Shown piece after piece: positions 7,303 through 15,211 of a DNA stretch of 40,979 bases. The position numbers were made by a program, and so were the translations under genes. Source of the stretch: an uncultured Oscillibacter sp. (GTDB lineage Bacteria; Bacillota; Clostridia; Oscillospirales; Oscillospiraceae); assembly GCA_945868085.1 (NCBI GenBank), contig CAMBKF010000017.1, positions 1 through 40,979 of the forward strand. The letters run 5' to 3'. How positions within the stretch are numbered: the first letter of the stretch is position 1; the number at the start of each line of letters is the position of its first letter. Under the pieces are notes generated by a model that saw only the letters and a list, made by a program, of their open reading frames with translations, did not search any database and was not told the DNA's origin.

Positions 7303-8144
7303 ATGCGGAGCGGCTACATAGAAACGAACGAAAATGCGTTGGCGGCACTGAAAAATGAAGACTTCGGCAAAGCACAAGAGCTCTTTCGTGCCAATGCCAA
7401 GCATTATCCAAATGGCTGCACCTTGAACAATCTCGGTGTGTTCTACTGCTATTGTGGGATACGGCAAAAAACGGCAAACAGGTGAGCGCATGGGCGCAGG
7501 GGATAAAGTATTTGCGGCAGGCGGCAGCCCGGGAAAGAAATGCCGTGATCTGCGGCAACCTGGGTGCGGCGGCATTTCAGGGTGAAAAGTATCAGGAAGC
7601 ATATGACTTTTTTCGGGAAGCACACGAAGATCGCGGAAGCTGCGTGCTGGCATACAACATGGGTGTATGTATGTATTGGGCCGGAAACTACGAGCAAGCC
7701 AAGGCGCTGCTTGCGCCGGTGCTGAACAAGGATTCTGTCGCGTGCATCCGAAAAGCCCTTGGGTCTCACCCGGTTTTTCCATTCTGCTTTTCTGCTATTG
7801 CGCTGAACGAGCCTCCGCAGATAGCCGAAGAAGCGCTGCAGCCGTTTTGGACGGAGCTGCATAACGCCGAGGATATTTATGATTTGTTTGCACTCCTGTT
7901 TTTCCTGGGGAAGTTCGAGGAGGCATGGGCATGCGCGGAAATGTTGATTGAAAACTGGGCCATTGACAAGGCCGCGGGCGCTATGATCTGGGAGTGTGCA
8001 CAGCAAGTGGGCGCAGACGCAGCCAATCTCCCAGGCTATAATGCAGTCCGGGAACGCAAGGCAGCCCGCCCAGTACTCCGGCAGCGCATAGCCGGGTTTC
8101 ACTATACCCCCACCTGCGCGGCCCTGGAGCCGTGGATACATTAA
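7303..8144 (+). CDS. TPR-like repeat protein, frameshifted at an A-run
   Basis: Two overlapping frames together give one protein of about 280 residues. The first frame (ATG 7303, MRSGYIETNENALAALKNED) carries helix-turn-helix repeat features of the TPR type (FGKAQELFRANAKHYP, TLNNLGVFY). It hits TGA at 7483. The second frame continues the same theme (GIKYLRQAAARERNAVICGN, YQEAYDFFREAH, LAYNMGVCMYWAGNYEQA) and ends at 8144. Joining them needs one extra A in the six-A run at about 7466-7471. TPR proteins are protein-interaction scaffolds; nothing shows a partner. A sequencing slip, a true pseudogene or slippage in the A-run could explain the break. The ribosome binding site of the first frame is poor. 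Confidence 0.6.
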
Positions 8145-8205
8145 AGCAACAAAGGTTTTTATACTGCTAGTTTTACACTTTAATAAATGATATTGAGGTG
8201 CTTTT

Positions 8206-8769
8206 ATGAAAAAAACATGGTTGTTATTACCCGTTATTGGTTTGATTCTGATATTGGCATCCGGTTCTTTATGCGGCTGCAGTATGCGTAAAAGCTTTTT
8301 AATGATGGATGATGAATCCATCGCCAACAAGCAATTTGAAAAGTTAATTGACGCGATCCAAACGCGGGATATGGACGCTGTGAGGGCGTTGTTTTCCGAA
8401 AATGCGCTGAAAGAAGCGGAAAATGCAGATGAATCTATCCAAGCAATGTTCAATTATTTTCATGGGACGATGGCTTCTTATAACGACTGGGCCGGACCCA
8501 ATGTTATTGCAGGGAATAATGATGACGGGACGGGACGCTATTGGAAGCGATACTATTCAACCTATGATATTGAGACAACGCAGGACAAATATCGACTTGC
8601 GATGGAAATTATAATGGCGGACACAACCGATGCAGGCAATGTGGGAATACGGTCGCTGTATATCATTCGATTCGAGGATGACACAGATCAGGATTGTGCA
8701 TACCGGGGAGACGGTGCATATACACCAGGTATCAATATCGGAAAAGCACAAGAAAATGCCGGCTTTTAA
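8206..8769 (+). CDS. DUF5104-like lipoprotein
   Basis: 187 residues with a lipoprotein signal: basic start MKKTW, a hydrophobic stretch at 5-20 and a lipobox LCGC with the lipidated Cys25. The mature part starts with a helix pair typical of the family I recall as DUF5104 (NKQFEKLIDAIQTRDMDAVRALFS, residues about 43-66), followed by a mixed alpha/beta domain of the SnoaL/NTF2-like size. The function of the family is unknown; the protein should sit on the outer face of the cell membrane. GAGG lies upstream of the ATG. It has a single-gene look, ending in a shared terminator with the convergent gene. Confidence 0.75.
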   Translation: MKKTWLLLPVIGLILILASGSLCGCSMRKSFLMMDDESIANKQFEKLIDAIQTRDMDAVRALFSENALKEAENADESIQAMFNYFHGTMASYNDWAGPNVIAGNNDDGTGRYWKRYYSTYDIETTQDKYRLAMEIIMADTTDAGNVGIRSLYIIRFEDDTDQDCAYRGDGAYTPGINIGKAQENAGF

Positions 8770-8825
8770 CTGAGGTCCCTTGAGATGATCATGACGGCAT
8801 CCGGGCATCCACCGGGCAGGGTATA

Positions 8826-8873
8826 AATCGTGCGGTCCGGAACCCAAAAGGCTCCGGACCGCACGATTTTTTT
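8826..8873. terminator. Bidirectional terminator between convergent genes
   Basis: A stem of 13 GC-rich pairs, CGTGCGGTCCGGA (8829-8841) with TCCGGACCGCACG (8853-8865), extended by A-T pairs to about 16, with an 11-nt loop. It is followed by seven T on the plus strand; the minus strand has a short T-rich tail. It serves the lipoprotein gene on the left and the cyclodeaminase-like gene on the right. Confidence 0.9.
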
Positions 8874-8877
8874 CTGT

Positions 8878-9891
8878 TTACAAGGTGACCGTCTGGCCCT
8901 GGCCGGTCTTTTGGGCTGCCTGCAGCAGCGCCGCCGCAGTGGCTATATCCTGCAGGGCGATGCCGGTGGAGTCGAAGATGGTAATATCGGAATCGGCGGC
9001 GCGCCCGGCTGCTGCGCCGGTGATGACCTGGCCGATCTCGCAGATATTTCCGGAGAATACCCCGGTCTTATAGGGCACCTCGCACTCACCCACCGACAGG
9101 CACTGGGCCGTATCATCGCCGAACACCTGGGCAGATGCAAAGAGGGCGCCGTCCACCTCCTGCTTGCCGGACATATCCGCGCCTACGCAGCTGATATGCG
9201 TGCCCGGCTGCACCCACTCCGCCTTCAGAAACGGCTGGCGGGCCGGGGTAGCGGTGAGGATCACCTGGCTATGCTTCGCAGCCGTCTCCAGATCGGGGGC
9301 GGGCAGGATCTCCGCGTGGCAGCCGCCGCAGGGAGCCAGGAGCTTTTCCACCTGGGGCACGATAGCCGCGCAGGCGGCCGCCGACTGGGCCGGATGGTGG
9401 GGATTGGCCACATAGACCGTTTCGAGCTGCGGCAGCAGGTACAGCGTGGCGGCGATGAGATAGGGCGCCAGGGCGCCGGTACCGGCCATCAGCAGGGTCT
9501 TGGCATCGGGACGGGCCAGATATTTGGCGCCGATGGCACCTGCCGCGCCGGTACGGAAATCGGTGATGGGCCCTGCGTTCAGCAGCGCCTTAGGCGCACC
9601 GGTGGAAAGGTCAAAAAGCAAAGATGTGCCGTACAGGGCGGGCAGGCCCTTGTCCGGATTGGCCCCGAACCAGGAGACCACCTTCAAACCGTAGAAGCCC
9701 AATCCATCCAGGTTGCCGGATTTGATGTCCAGGTCCGCGTGGCCGGGGTCAAATTCATGAAACACCATGGGCCACAGGGCCGCGTCTCCCTTGCTTTTCT
9801 CTACATACGCCTGCTCCACGGCCTCCACCGCCATGGGAATGGTCAGCAGCCCCTCAATGGCCGCACCGTTCAATACTGTCAATTCTGTCAT
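8878..9891 (-). CDS. Ornithine cyclodeaminase / mu-crystallin family NAD(P)-dependent enzyme
   Basis: 337 residues, normal for the family. Recognisable parts: KVVSWF with Lys70, TDFRTGAAGAI with Arg113 (the substrate-carboxylate arginine position), a dinucleotide-binding loop AGTGALAPYL (about 136-145), CVGADMSGKQEVD and the C-terminal STGIALQDIATA. Family members deaminate ornithine to proline, reduce cyclic imines, or make or break N-alkyl amino acids, so the reaction cannot be fixed. The gene follows an aminotransferase with 14 bp between them, the upstream stop lying against its AAAGGAGG site, so both act on one amino-acid metabolite. The plausible scheme is that the aminotransferase makes a keto acid or cyclic imine that this enzyme reduces, or the reverse. 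Confidence 0.85.
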   Translation of the reverse strand: MTELTVLNGAAIEGLLTIPMAVEAVEQAYVEKSKGDAALWPMVFHEFDPGHADLDIKSGNLDGLGFYGLKVVSWFGANPDKGLPALYGTSLLFDLSTGAPKALLNAGPITDFRTGAAGAIGAKYLARPDAKTLLMAGTGALAPYLIAATLYLLPQLETVYVANPHHPAQSAAACAAIVPQVEKLLAPCGGCHAEILPAPDLETAAKHSQVILTATPARQPFLKAEWVQPGTHISCVGADMSGKQEVDGALFASAQVFGDDTAQCLSVGECEVPYKTGVFSGNICEIGQVITGAAAGRAADSDITIFDSTGIALQDIATAAALLQAAQKTGQGQTVTL

Positions 9892-9905
9892 GATCTGTTC
9901 CTCCT

Positions 9906-11030
9906 TTATTTCAATGTATCCGCAAAGGCGGCTATGGCCGCCAGTCCATCCTTGAGGGTCTGCTGATCGCAGGCATAGCCGATGCGCATGCTGTGGGGCT
10001 GCTCGAAGCAGTCGCCGGGGGTGACGAAGGCGCCGGTTTTATGATACATCTCCTTGCAGAATTCGTAGGATGGGATGTCATAATCGTAGTACACCAGGGC
10101 CGTGGTGCCTGCCTTGGGCTTGGTGTAATAGAAATGCTTGTGCTCGGCCACCCAGGCATCCAAAATCGCCAGGTTTTCCCGGACGATGGCCTGGTTCCGC
10201 TTCAGCATCACGTCCCTGTGGGCCAGGGCAACAGAGGCCACTGCGTCGTCGAACAGGCCGCAGCTGATGAGGTTATAATCCCGGTGGGACAGGAAGGCCT
10301 TCAGCGCTGCCGCATCCCGGGTGGCGATCCAGCCCAGGCGCAGACCCGCCAGAGAGAACACCTTGGACATGCTGCTGACGGAGATGCCCTTTTCATACAG
10401 ATCCGCTATGGAGGGGCACCAGTCATCGGTCTGGGTCAGGTGGCGGTACACCTCATCGCAGAGGATATAGGCATCCACGCTGCGGGCAATGTCCACGATC
10501 TGCTGCAGCTGCGCCTGGCTCATCAGCGCACCGGTGGGGTTATTGGGGTTATTGATGCAGATCATCCTGGTCTCAGGCGTTACCAGGGCCTTCAGCTCCG
10601 CCAGGTCCGGCAGATAGTCGTTCTCCTGCTTGAGATGCATAATGGCCACATCCGCGCCGATGGCCTCCGGAATGGAGTACAGCTGCTGGTAGGTGGGCAT
10701 GATGCTGACCACCCGATCCCCGGCGGAAATAAGGGAGCAGAACACATGGTGATTGGCCCCCGCCGCGCCGTGGGTGGGCACCACCTGGTCCGGCTGCACG
10801 GTCTTATACAGGCCGCAGATGCCGCCGCGCAGGGCGGGGCTGCCCACAATGTCGCCATAGGTCAGCCGCTTGGCGGCGAAGTCCGTCAAAAACTTCTCCT
10901 TATCCTCGCCCGTCAGGGCAAACAGCTGGTCCAGGGACACGGAATCCACGCAGGTCTCCGCAATGTTAAAGCGCGCGCCCACTTCATATTCATTCATCCA
11001 TTCTTCCACGGCAAAGGGTTTGATGTACAT
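9906..11030 (-). CDS. PLP-dependent class I/II aminotransferase
   Basis: 374 residues of fold-type I aminotransferase. The cofactor site is intact: NPNNPTG with Asn164, CDEVY with Asp192 and Tyr195, and SSMSKVFSLAGLRLGW with the Schiff-base Lys223; an Arg in SMRIGY near residue 357 should hold the substrate carboxylate. The sequence resembles the aspartate-aminotransferase-like group that includes capreomycidine-synthase relatives, but substrate cannot be assigned. It is the first gene of a two-gene operon with the cyclodeaminase-family enzyme. AAGGAG lies 10 bases before the ATG. A ~140-nt leader with a terminator precedes it, so expression is probably controlled after initiation. Confidence 0.9.
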   Translation of the reverse strand: MYIKPFAVEEWMNEYEVGARFNIAETCVDSVSLDQLFALTGEDKEKFLTDFAAKRLTYGDIVGSPALRGGICGLYKTVQPDQVVPTHGAAGANHHVFCSLISAGDRVVSIMPTYQQLYSIPEAIGADVAIMHLKQENDYLPDLAELKALVTPETRMICINNPNNPTGALMSQAQLQQIVDIARSVDAYILCDEVYRHLTQTDDWCPSIADLYEKGISVSSMSKVFSLAGLRLGWIATRDAAALKAFLSHRDYNLISCGLFDDAVASVALAHRDVMLKRNQAIVRENLAILDAWVAEHKHFYYTKPKAGTTALVYYDYDIPSYEFCKEMYHKTGAFVTPGDCFEQPHSMRIGYACDQQTLKDGLAAIAAFADTLK

Positions 11031-11050
11031 AGCGTTTTCTCCTTTTCTTG

Positions 11051-11125
11051 TAAAAAAATATAGGCGTCCATGACCAAATCTTATCCAGCAGATGCCGGAA
11101 TACCTACGATTCGGTCACGGATGCC
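11051..11125 (-). terminator. Leader terminator (attenuator) before the aminotransferase
   Basis: Read on the minus strand, 11125-11108 pairs with 11080-11063 over 18 positions (17 pairs, two of them G-U). The loop can fold further (TATTCCGGC with GCTGGATA), and TATATTTTTTT follows. The hairpin lies between the promoter at 11180-11207 and the ATG at 11030, so it can only act as an attenuator. An alternative pairing of GGCTCAC with GTGACC just upstream would consume part of the 5' arm and could act as antiterminator. No T-box consensus is visible. Confidence 0.7.
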
Positions 11126-11179
11126 TGTGAGCCCCTCAGCCGGTGCCAAGGGAAGCATTACTGATTCAGCTTGCTTTGT

Positions 11180-11207
11180 ATTATAGCACAGAAAATGCAT
11201 TTGTCAA
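11180..11207 (-). promoter_or_regulatory. Promoter of the aminotransferase operon
   Basis: On the minus strand, TTGACA (11207-11202) and TATAAT (11185-11180) are both perfect consensus boxes with a 16-bp spacer. Transcription should start near 11173 and give a leader of about 140 nt. Confidence 0.9.
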
Positions 11208-11279
11208 GAGAAAGTTGAATAAATATTCATTCCGTGTGGTATCTTATTACGTAAAATGCAGGCGCAGGCAAAAATAGTC

Positions 11280-11313
11280 AAAAGCACCGAAACCAACCGG
11301 TTTCGGTGCTTTT
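11280..11313 (-). terminator. Terminator after the glycerate kinase operon
   Basis: AAAAGCACCGAAACC and GGTTTCGGTGCTTTT form a 15-bp stem around a small loop, ending in TTTT on the minus strand. It lies about 40 bp past the glycerate kinase stop and closes the long minus-strand sugar operon. The hairpin is symmetric and would also work on the other strand. Confidence 0.85.
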
Positions 11314-11354
11314 GGCTTTCATATGACTGTTGAAATTTTGTGCAGTTCACCCTG

Positions 11355-12515
11355 CTATGGTTTTTCCGGCGCAGAGGGGTTCTGCGTCATGCAAGCAATA
11401 AGGCGGAATATCTGCTCCGCCGTCCGGGCTATATTTTCCGCCGCATAGGCGGGCTCCATGGCCCGCTCCAGCGGCATGGCCGCCGGGAGGATGGGGAAGA
11501 AAGCATCGATGCCGCAGGCGTTGCACGCCCGGGCCTCCGGCTTGACTGCGCCCGCCAGGGCAATGACGGGGACACCCAAGCGCTTGGCCAGGGCGGCCAC
11601 GCCTACAGGGGTCTTTCCCATGGCCGTCTGCCCGTCCAGGCATCCCTCTCCCGTCAGGACAAAGTCGGCATCCCGGAGGCTTTCCTCCAGATGCAGGGCG
11701 TGCAGGACCACCTCGATGCCGGGCCGCAGCCGGGCATGCAGACAGCTTAAAAATGCAAACCCCAGGCCGCCGGCGGCCCCGGAACCGGAGATTCGGCGGG
11801 CCTGCGTGTGCAGCTCTGTCTCCACCACGGACGCAAAATGGGACACCGCGCGATCCAGGGGCTCCCGCTGCTCCGCGGTGACGCCCTTTTGAGGGCCGAA
11901 GACATAAGTTGCCCCCTGCGTGCCGCAGAGAGGATTGGCCACGTCGCAGGCCACCGAGAAGCGGCACTCCCTCAGTTCCTGCGTGACACCCGCCGCAGAA
12001 ACGGACGCCACCTCTGCCAGTGACTCTGCAAAAATCCCGCAAGGGTCTCCCCTTTTATCCCGGAAATCAAAACCCAGGGCGCTCAGCATACCCAGGCCGG
12101 CATCGTTGGTGGCGCTTCCCCCCAGGCCGACGATGAAGCTGCGGCAGCCACGGGCCACCGCGTCCAGGATCAGCTCGCCGACACCATAGCTGGTGGCGTG
12201 GAGCGGATCCCGGCGGTCCGACAGGGTGAGGCCCGCCGCGGACGCCACCTCCAAAACGGCCAGGTTCCGGCTCTCAATATATCCGTAGACGGCATCCACC
12301 GGCTCTCCGTAAGGGCCGGTGACACACTTGCGGATATACCGGCCGCCGTAGGCCTCCACCAGCGCCTCCGTGGTGCCCTCCCCGCCGTCGGCAACGGTAT
12401 GCACCGTCACGGCGGCATCCGGGATCGCCCGGAGGATGCCTTCCCGGGCGGCATTGCCCGCCTCCCGGGAGGTGAGGCTGCCTTTCATGGAATCCATTGC
12501 GACCACGACTTTCAT
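11355..12515 (-). CDS. glxK: Glycerate kinase (type 1, GarK/GlxK family)
   Basis: 386 residues, the usual length. Signature parts: MDSMKGSLTSREA at the N-terminus (residues 7-19), VADGGEGTTEALV (41-53), GLGGSATNDAGLGML and GSGAAGGLGFAFL, and TGEGCLDGQTAMGK in the C-terminal domain. It phosphorylates glycerate, in this family to 2-phosphoglycerate, feeding lower glycolysis. It is the last gene of an operon with aldehyde dehydrogenase, aldolase and dehydratase, which together could deliver glyceraldehyde, then glycerate, so the kinase is the logical final step. 21 bp separate it from the MFS gene upstream. ATG start. Confidence 0.92.
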   Translation of the reverse strand: MKVVVAMDSMKGSLTSREAGNAAREGILRAIPDAAVTVHTVADGGEGTTEALVEAYGGRYIRKCVTGPYGEPVDAVYGYIESRNLAVLEVASAAGLTLSDRRDPLHATSYGVGELILDAVARGCRSFIVGLGGSATNDAGLGMLSALGFDFRDKRGDPCGIFAESLAEVASVSAAGVTQELRECRFSVACDVANPLCGTQGATYVFGPQKGVTAEQREPLDRAVSHFASVVETELHTQARRISGSGAAGGLGFAFLSCLHARLRPGIEVVLHALHLEESLRDADFVLTGEGCLDGQTAMGKTPVGVAALAKRLGVPVIALAGAVKPEARACNACGIDAFFPILPAAMPLERAMEPAYAAENIARTAEQIFRLIACMTQNPSAPEKP

Positions 12516-12536
12516 ATGCTCAATTCTCCTATGCTG

Positions 12537-13769
12537 TCAAACTTTCGATGGGGCGGTGCTTTCTTTAAAGCAGCGGGTCAGCAGCATCGCGCCCGCCGCT
12601 GCCAGCAGCGCCCCGACGAGCATGGTCTTCCCCACGCTCAAATGCTCCAGCAGCATGCCACCGGCGTAATTGCCCAGCACCGCGCCCACTGTCGAGGCCC
12701 CGGAGCACAGGGCCTGGCCCTTTGCCTGATTGGCGGGGTCAATGACGTCCGTCACATAGTATACGGACATGCCCGTGAACAGGCTGTACGCCGCCAATTG
12801 CAGAAGGCTGGCCAGATACACCCAGGTCATGGACACAGCCGCCGCCAGGCACAGGAGCTTGACCGCAAAGGATACCGCGAAAAACAGCAGGATCTGCCTG
12901 GCGGAAAAACGCCCGCGGATGCGCTGCAAAAGTGCCATGGCCGGGAACTCCGCCGCCGCGCCCACTGCCACCGCCAGGCCCAGCTCCGCCTCCGTCCCCC
13001 CGGCCCGGCGCACGATGGCATCCATATAAGTGATGGCCATCATATGCGCGGCATAGAGCAGGACGCTGGCCGCAAGAAACCAGCAGAACCGCGGTTTTCG
13101 GCGCAGCAGCGCCGCACCGCTCAGGGTCTCGCCCGGCTGCCGGGCGGGAACGGCCCTCCCGGCCCCGGCAGAAAAGGCCGCCAGGGATAATAACACGGCC
13201 AGGCTCAGGATTATATAGGCCGCCACCAGTCCCGGGCCGCCGAAGCGGCCCAATATCACGCCCGCCAGGGCGGAAAAAGCCGCGTAGCTCACCGACCCGA
13301 CCCCACGGGCCAGGCCGTAATTCAGTGTAAGGCCCTGCTGCACCTGCTCCATGGCGGCGGCATTCAAAAAGGGCTGCACGCCGGTGATCGCAACGCCGAT
13401 CAGGCAGAAGCAGACGCCCGCCAGAGCCTTGCCGCCGGAACCGGCCAGCAAAAACAGCAGCGCCGCCGCTGCACCCAGGCTCACCAGGCCGGCGGCCGCC
13501 TTTGTGCTGGAGCCGACAGCCGCCCGGTCCGCCCAGGCAGACAGCCCCTGCTGGGCAAATACCGCCAGGATATTTGCCAGCGAGATCACAAGGCCAGCCT
13601 GGCTGTAGCTCAGGCCGCTGCCCCGGAGCAGCACCACCGCATAGACCCAAATGACGGCAAATGCCGACCAGTTCAGGCCCTGCAGCAGCATATAGCGGCC
13701 GGTAAGCGGGCTATTGCGCGCCGCATGGTCCCGCTTTGGGGAAGCTCCCCCTTGACCGTGGGTATTCAC
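12537..13769 (-). CDS. MFS transporter of the sugar-acid operon
   Basis: 410 residues, almost all hydrophobic, with about 12 predicted membrane segments and an N-terminal arginine-rich cytoplasmic tail. The layout (SYSQAGLVISLANILAVFAQ early; a charged cytoplasmic stretch RKPRF in the middle; TDVIDPANQAKGQAL in the second half) fits the LacY/nucleoside-symporter-like MFS subgroup. It sits between aldehyde dehydrogenase and glycerate kinase, so it probably carries the sugar acid or an aldehyde/acid intermediate across the cell membrane. I take GTG 13769 as start: GAGGG lies about 8 bases before it and overlaps the stop of the upstream gene, a sign of translational coupling. Substrate unknown. 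Confidence 0.8.
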   Translation of the reverse strand: MNTHGQGGASPKRDHAARNSPLTGRYMLLQGLNWSAFAVIWVYAVVLLRGSGLSYSQAGLVISLANILAVFAQQGLSAWADRAAVGSSTKAAAGLVSLGAAAALLFLLAGSGGKALAGVCFCLIGVAITGVQPFLNAAAMEQVQQGLTLNYGLARGVGSVSYAAFSALAGVILGRFGGPGLVAAYIILSLAVLLSLAAFSAGAGRAVPARQPGETLSGAALLRRKPRFCWFLAASVLLYAAHMMAITYMDAIVRRAGGTEAELGLAVAVGAAAEFPAMALLQRIRGRFSARQILLFFAVSFAVKLLCLAAAVSMTWVYLASLLQLAAYSLFTGMSVYYVTDVIDPANQAKGQALCSGASTVGAVLGNYAGGMLLEHLSVGKTMLVGALLAAAGAMLLTRCFKESTAPSKV

Positions 13770-13779
13770 GCAGGGGCCC

Positions 13780-15198
13780 TCAGTTCAAAATGACCACGGC
13801 CTTGGTCTGGCTCATTTTCTCAATGGCGTAGCGGGGGCCTTCCTTGCCGAAGCCGCTGTCCTTTACGCCGCCGTAGGGCATATTGCCGATACGGAACCCG
13901 CAGGTGCCGCCGATGATCACGCTGCCGCTCTGCAGCACCCGGGTCGCCTCCATGGCAACGGAGATGTTGTTGGTCAAAATGCCCGTGTTCAGGCCATAGC
14001 GGGAGTCATTGACCATGTCATAGGCCTCCTGCATGGTGTCAAAGGGCATGACGCAGACCACCGGGCCGAATACCTCCTCCTGCACCACACGCATATCCCG
14101 GGTGGTACCCGTCAGGACCGTGGGCCAGAACAGTGCCTTCTCCCGCCGGTTTCCGCAGTGGACCTCCGCGCCGCCGGCAACTGCCTCCGCCACCCAGCGC
14201 TCCACCCGGAGCGCCTCCTTTTCCGCGATCATGGGGCCGATGTCCGTGGTGGGATCCATGGGGTCGCCCACCACCTTGGCCTTTGCGGCCTCGGTCAGAC
14301 GGGCCACAAACTCCTCGTAAATGGATCGCTGCACATAGATCCGCTGCAAATGGATGCAGACCTGTCCCGCGTTGCAGAAGGCGGCGTCGGCGCAGCTCGC
14401 CACAGCGGATGCAAGGTCGTAATCCTCGCAGACGATGGTGGCCGCGTTGGAGCCCAGCTCCATGGCGCACTGGCGCAGGCCGATGGCGGACTTGATGCTC
14501 TTGCCCACATCTACGCTGCCGGTGAAGCTGTAAAAGGCGATCTTCTCATTGGCCGTCAGCAGCGGGCCGATGGCTGAGCCGCTGCCGGTGAGGCAGCTGA
14601 CATAGCCCTTGGGCGCTCCGGCATCCATCAGCAGCCGGCAGATCTTCAGGCCGATGACGGAGGTGACCTCCGCCGGCTTCAGCAGCACCGGGTTGCCCGC
14701 CGCCAGGGCCGGGGCGATCTTGTGGATCACCAGGTTCAGTGGGAAGTTGAACGGCGCAATGGCCGCCACGGGGCCGATGGGCTCCTTGCGGGTATAGCAG
14801 GTGCGGCTGTCCATCCAGCCGTCGCCCCAAAAGCCAAAGCAGGTGCCGTGCAGCCGCCGGGCTTCCTCGGCGGACTCCGTCAGCAGATCCACGGACCAAA
14901 GCACCTCATTTTTGGCGTCCTGGAGCGTCTTGCCCGCCTCGGCCACCATGGTCATGGCCAGGTCATCCGCCCGCTCCGACAGGAGCTGAGACGCCTTCAT
15001 CAGCACATTGTACCGGGCCAGGGCATCAAAGGGCTCAGAGCGGAAGGTCTCATACGCGGCGGAGGCAGCGGCCTCCACCTGCTCCGGCCCGGCCAGGCTG
15101 ATCTGCGCATAGGGCTCGCCCGTATACTTGTTATAGACGATATGGGTATCTTCGGTGAAAACCTCTTCGTTGCCGATAATCAGCGGATATTTTTTCAT
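13780..15198 (-). CDS. NAD(P)-dependent aldehyde dehydrogenase
   Basis: 472 residues from ATG 15198 (AAAGGA 8 bases ahead; the open frame extends further up but only over the neighbouring gene). The catalytic set is complete: Asn151 in PFNFP, Lys174 in KPAEVTS, Glu247 in MELGS and the nucleophile Cys281 in FCNAGQVC. It oxidises an aldehyde to the acid in the cytoplasm. Between an aldolase/dehydratase pair and a glycerate kinase, the natural substrate would be glyceraldehyde (giving glycerate) or lactaldehyde; this is inference from context. 13 bp separate it from the dehydratase gene. Confidence 0.9.
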   Translation of the reverse strand: MKKYPLIIGNEEVFTEDTHIVYNKYTGEPYAQISLAGPEQVEAAASAAYETFRSEPFDALARYNVLMKASQLLSERADDLAMTMVAEAGKTLQDAKNEVLWSVDLLTESAEEARRLHGTCFGFWGDGWMDSRTCYTRKEPIGPVAAIAPFNFPLNLVIHKIAPALAAGNPVLLKPAEVTSVIGLKICRLLMDAGAPKGYVSCLTGSGSAIGPLLTANEKIAFYSFTGSVDVGKSIKSAIGLRQCAMELGSNAATIVCEDYDLASAVASCADAAFCNAGQVCIHLQRIYVQRSIYEEFVARLTEAAKAKVVGDPMDPTTDIGPMIAEKEALRVERWVAEAVAGGAEVHCGNRREKALFWPTVLTGTTRDMRVVQEEVFGPVVCVMPFDTMQEAYDMVNDSRYGLNTGILTNNISVAMEATRVLQSGSVIIGGTCGFRIGNMPYGGVKDSGFGKEGPRYAIEKMSQTKAVVILN

Positions 15199-15211
15199 AT
15201 GTTCCATCCTT

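Noticed and set aside
7450-7480. Programmed -1 frameshift in the TPR gene
   Set aside because: The A-run does not form a canonical slippery heptamer in the zero frame, and no downstream stimulatory stem was seen; a sequencing slip or a mutation is simpler.
8830-11063. Two long plus-strand frames (8830-9966 and 9993-11063) opposite the cyclodeaminase-like and aminotransferase genes
   Set aside because: Both are shadows; the minus-strand genes have intact cofactor sites and ribosome binding sites.
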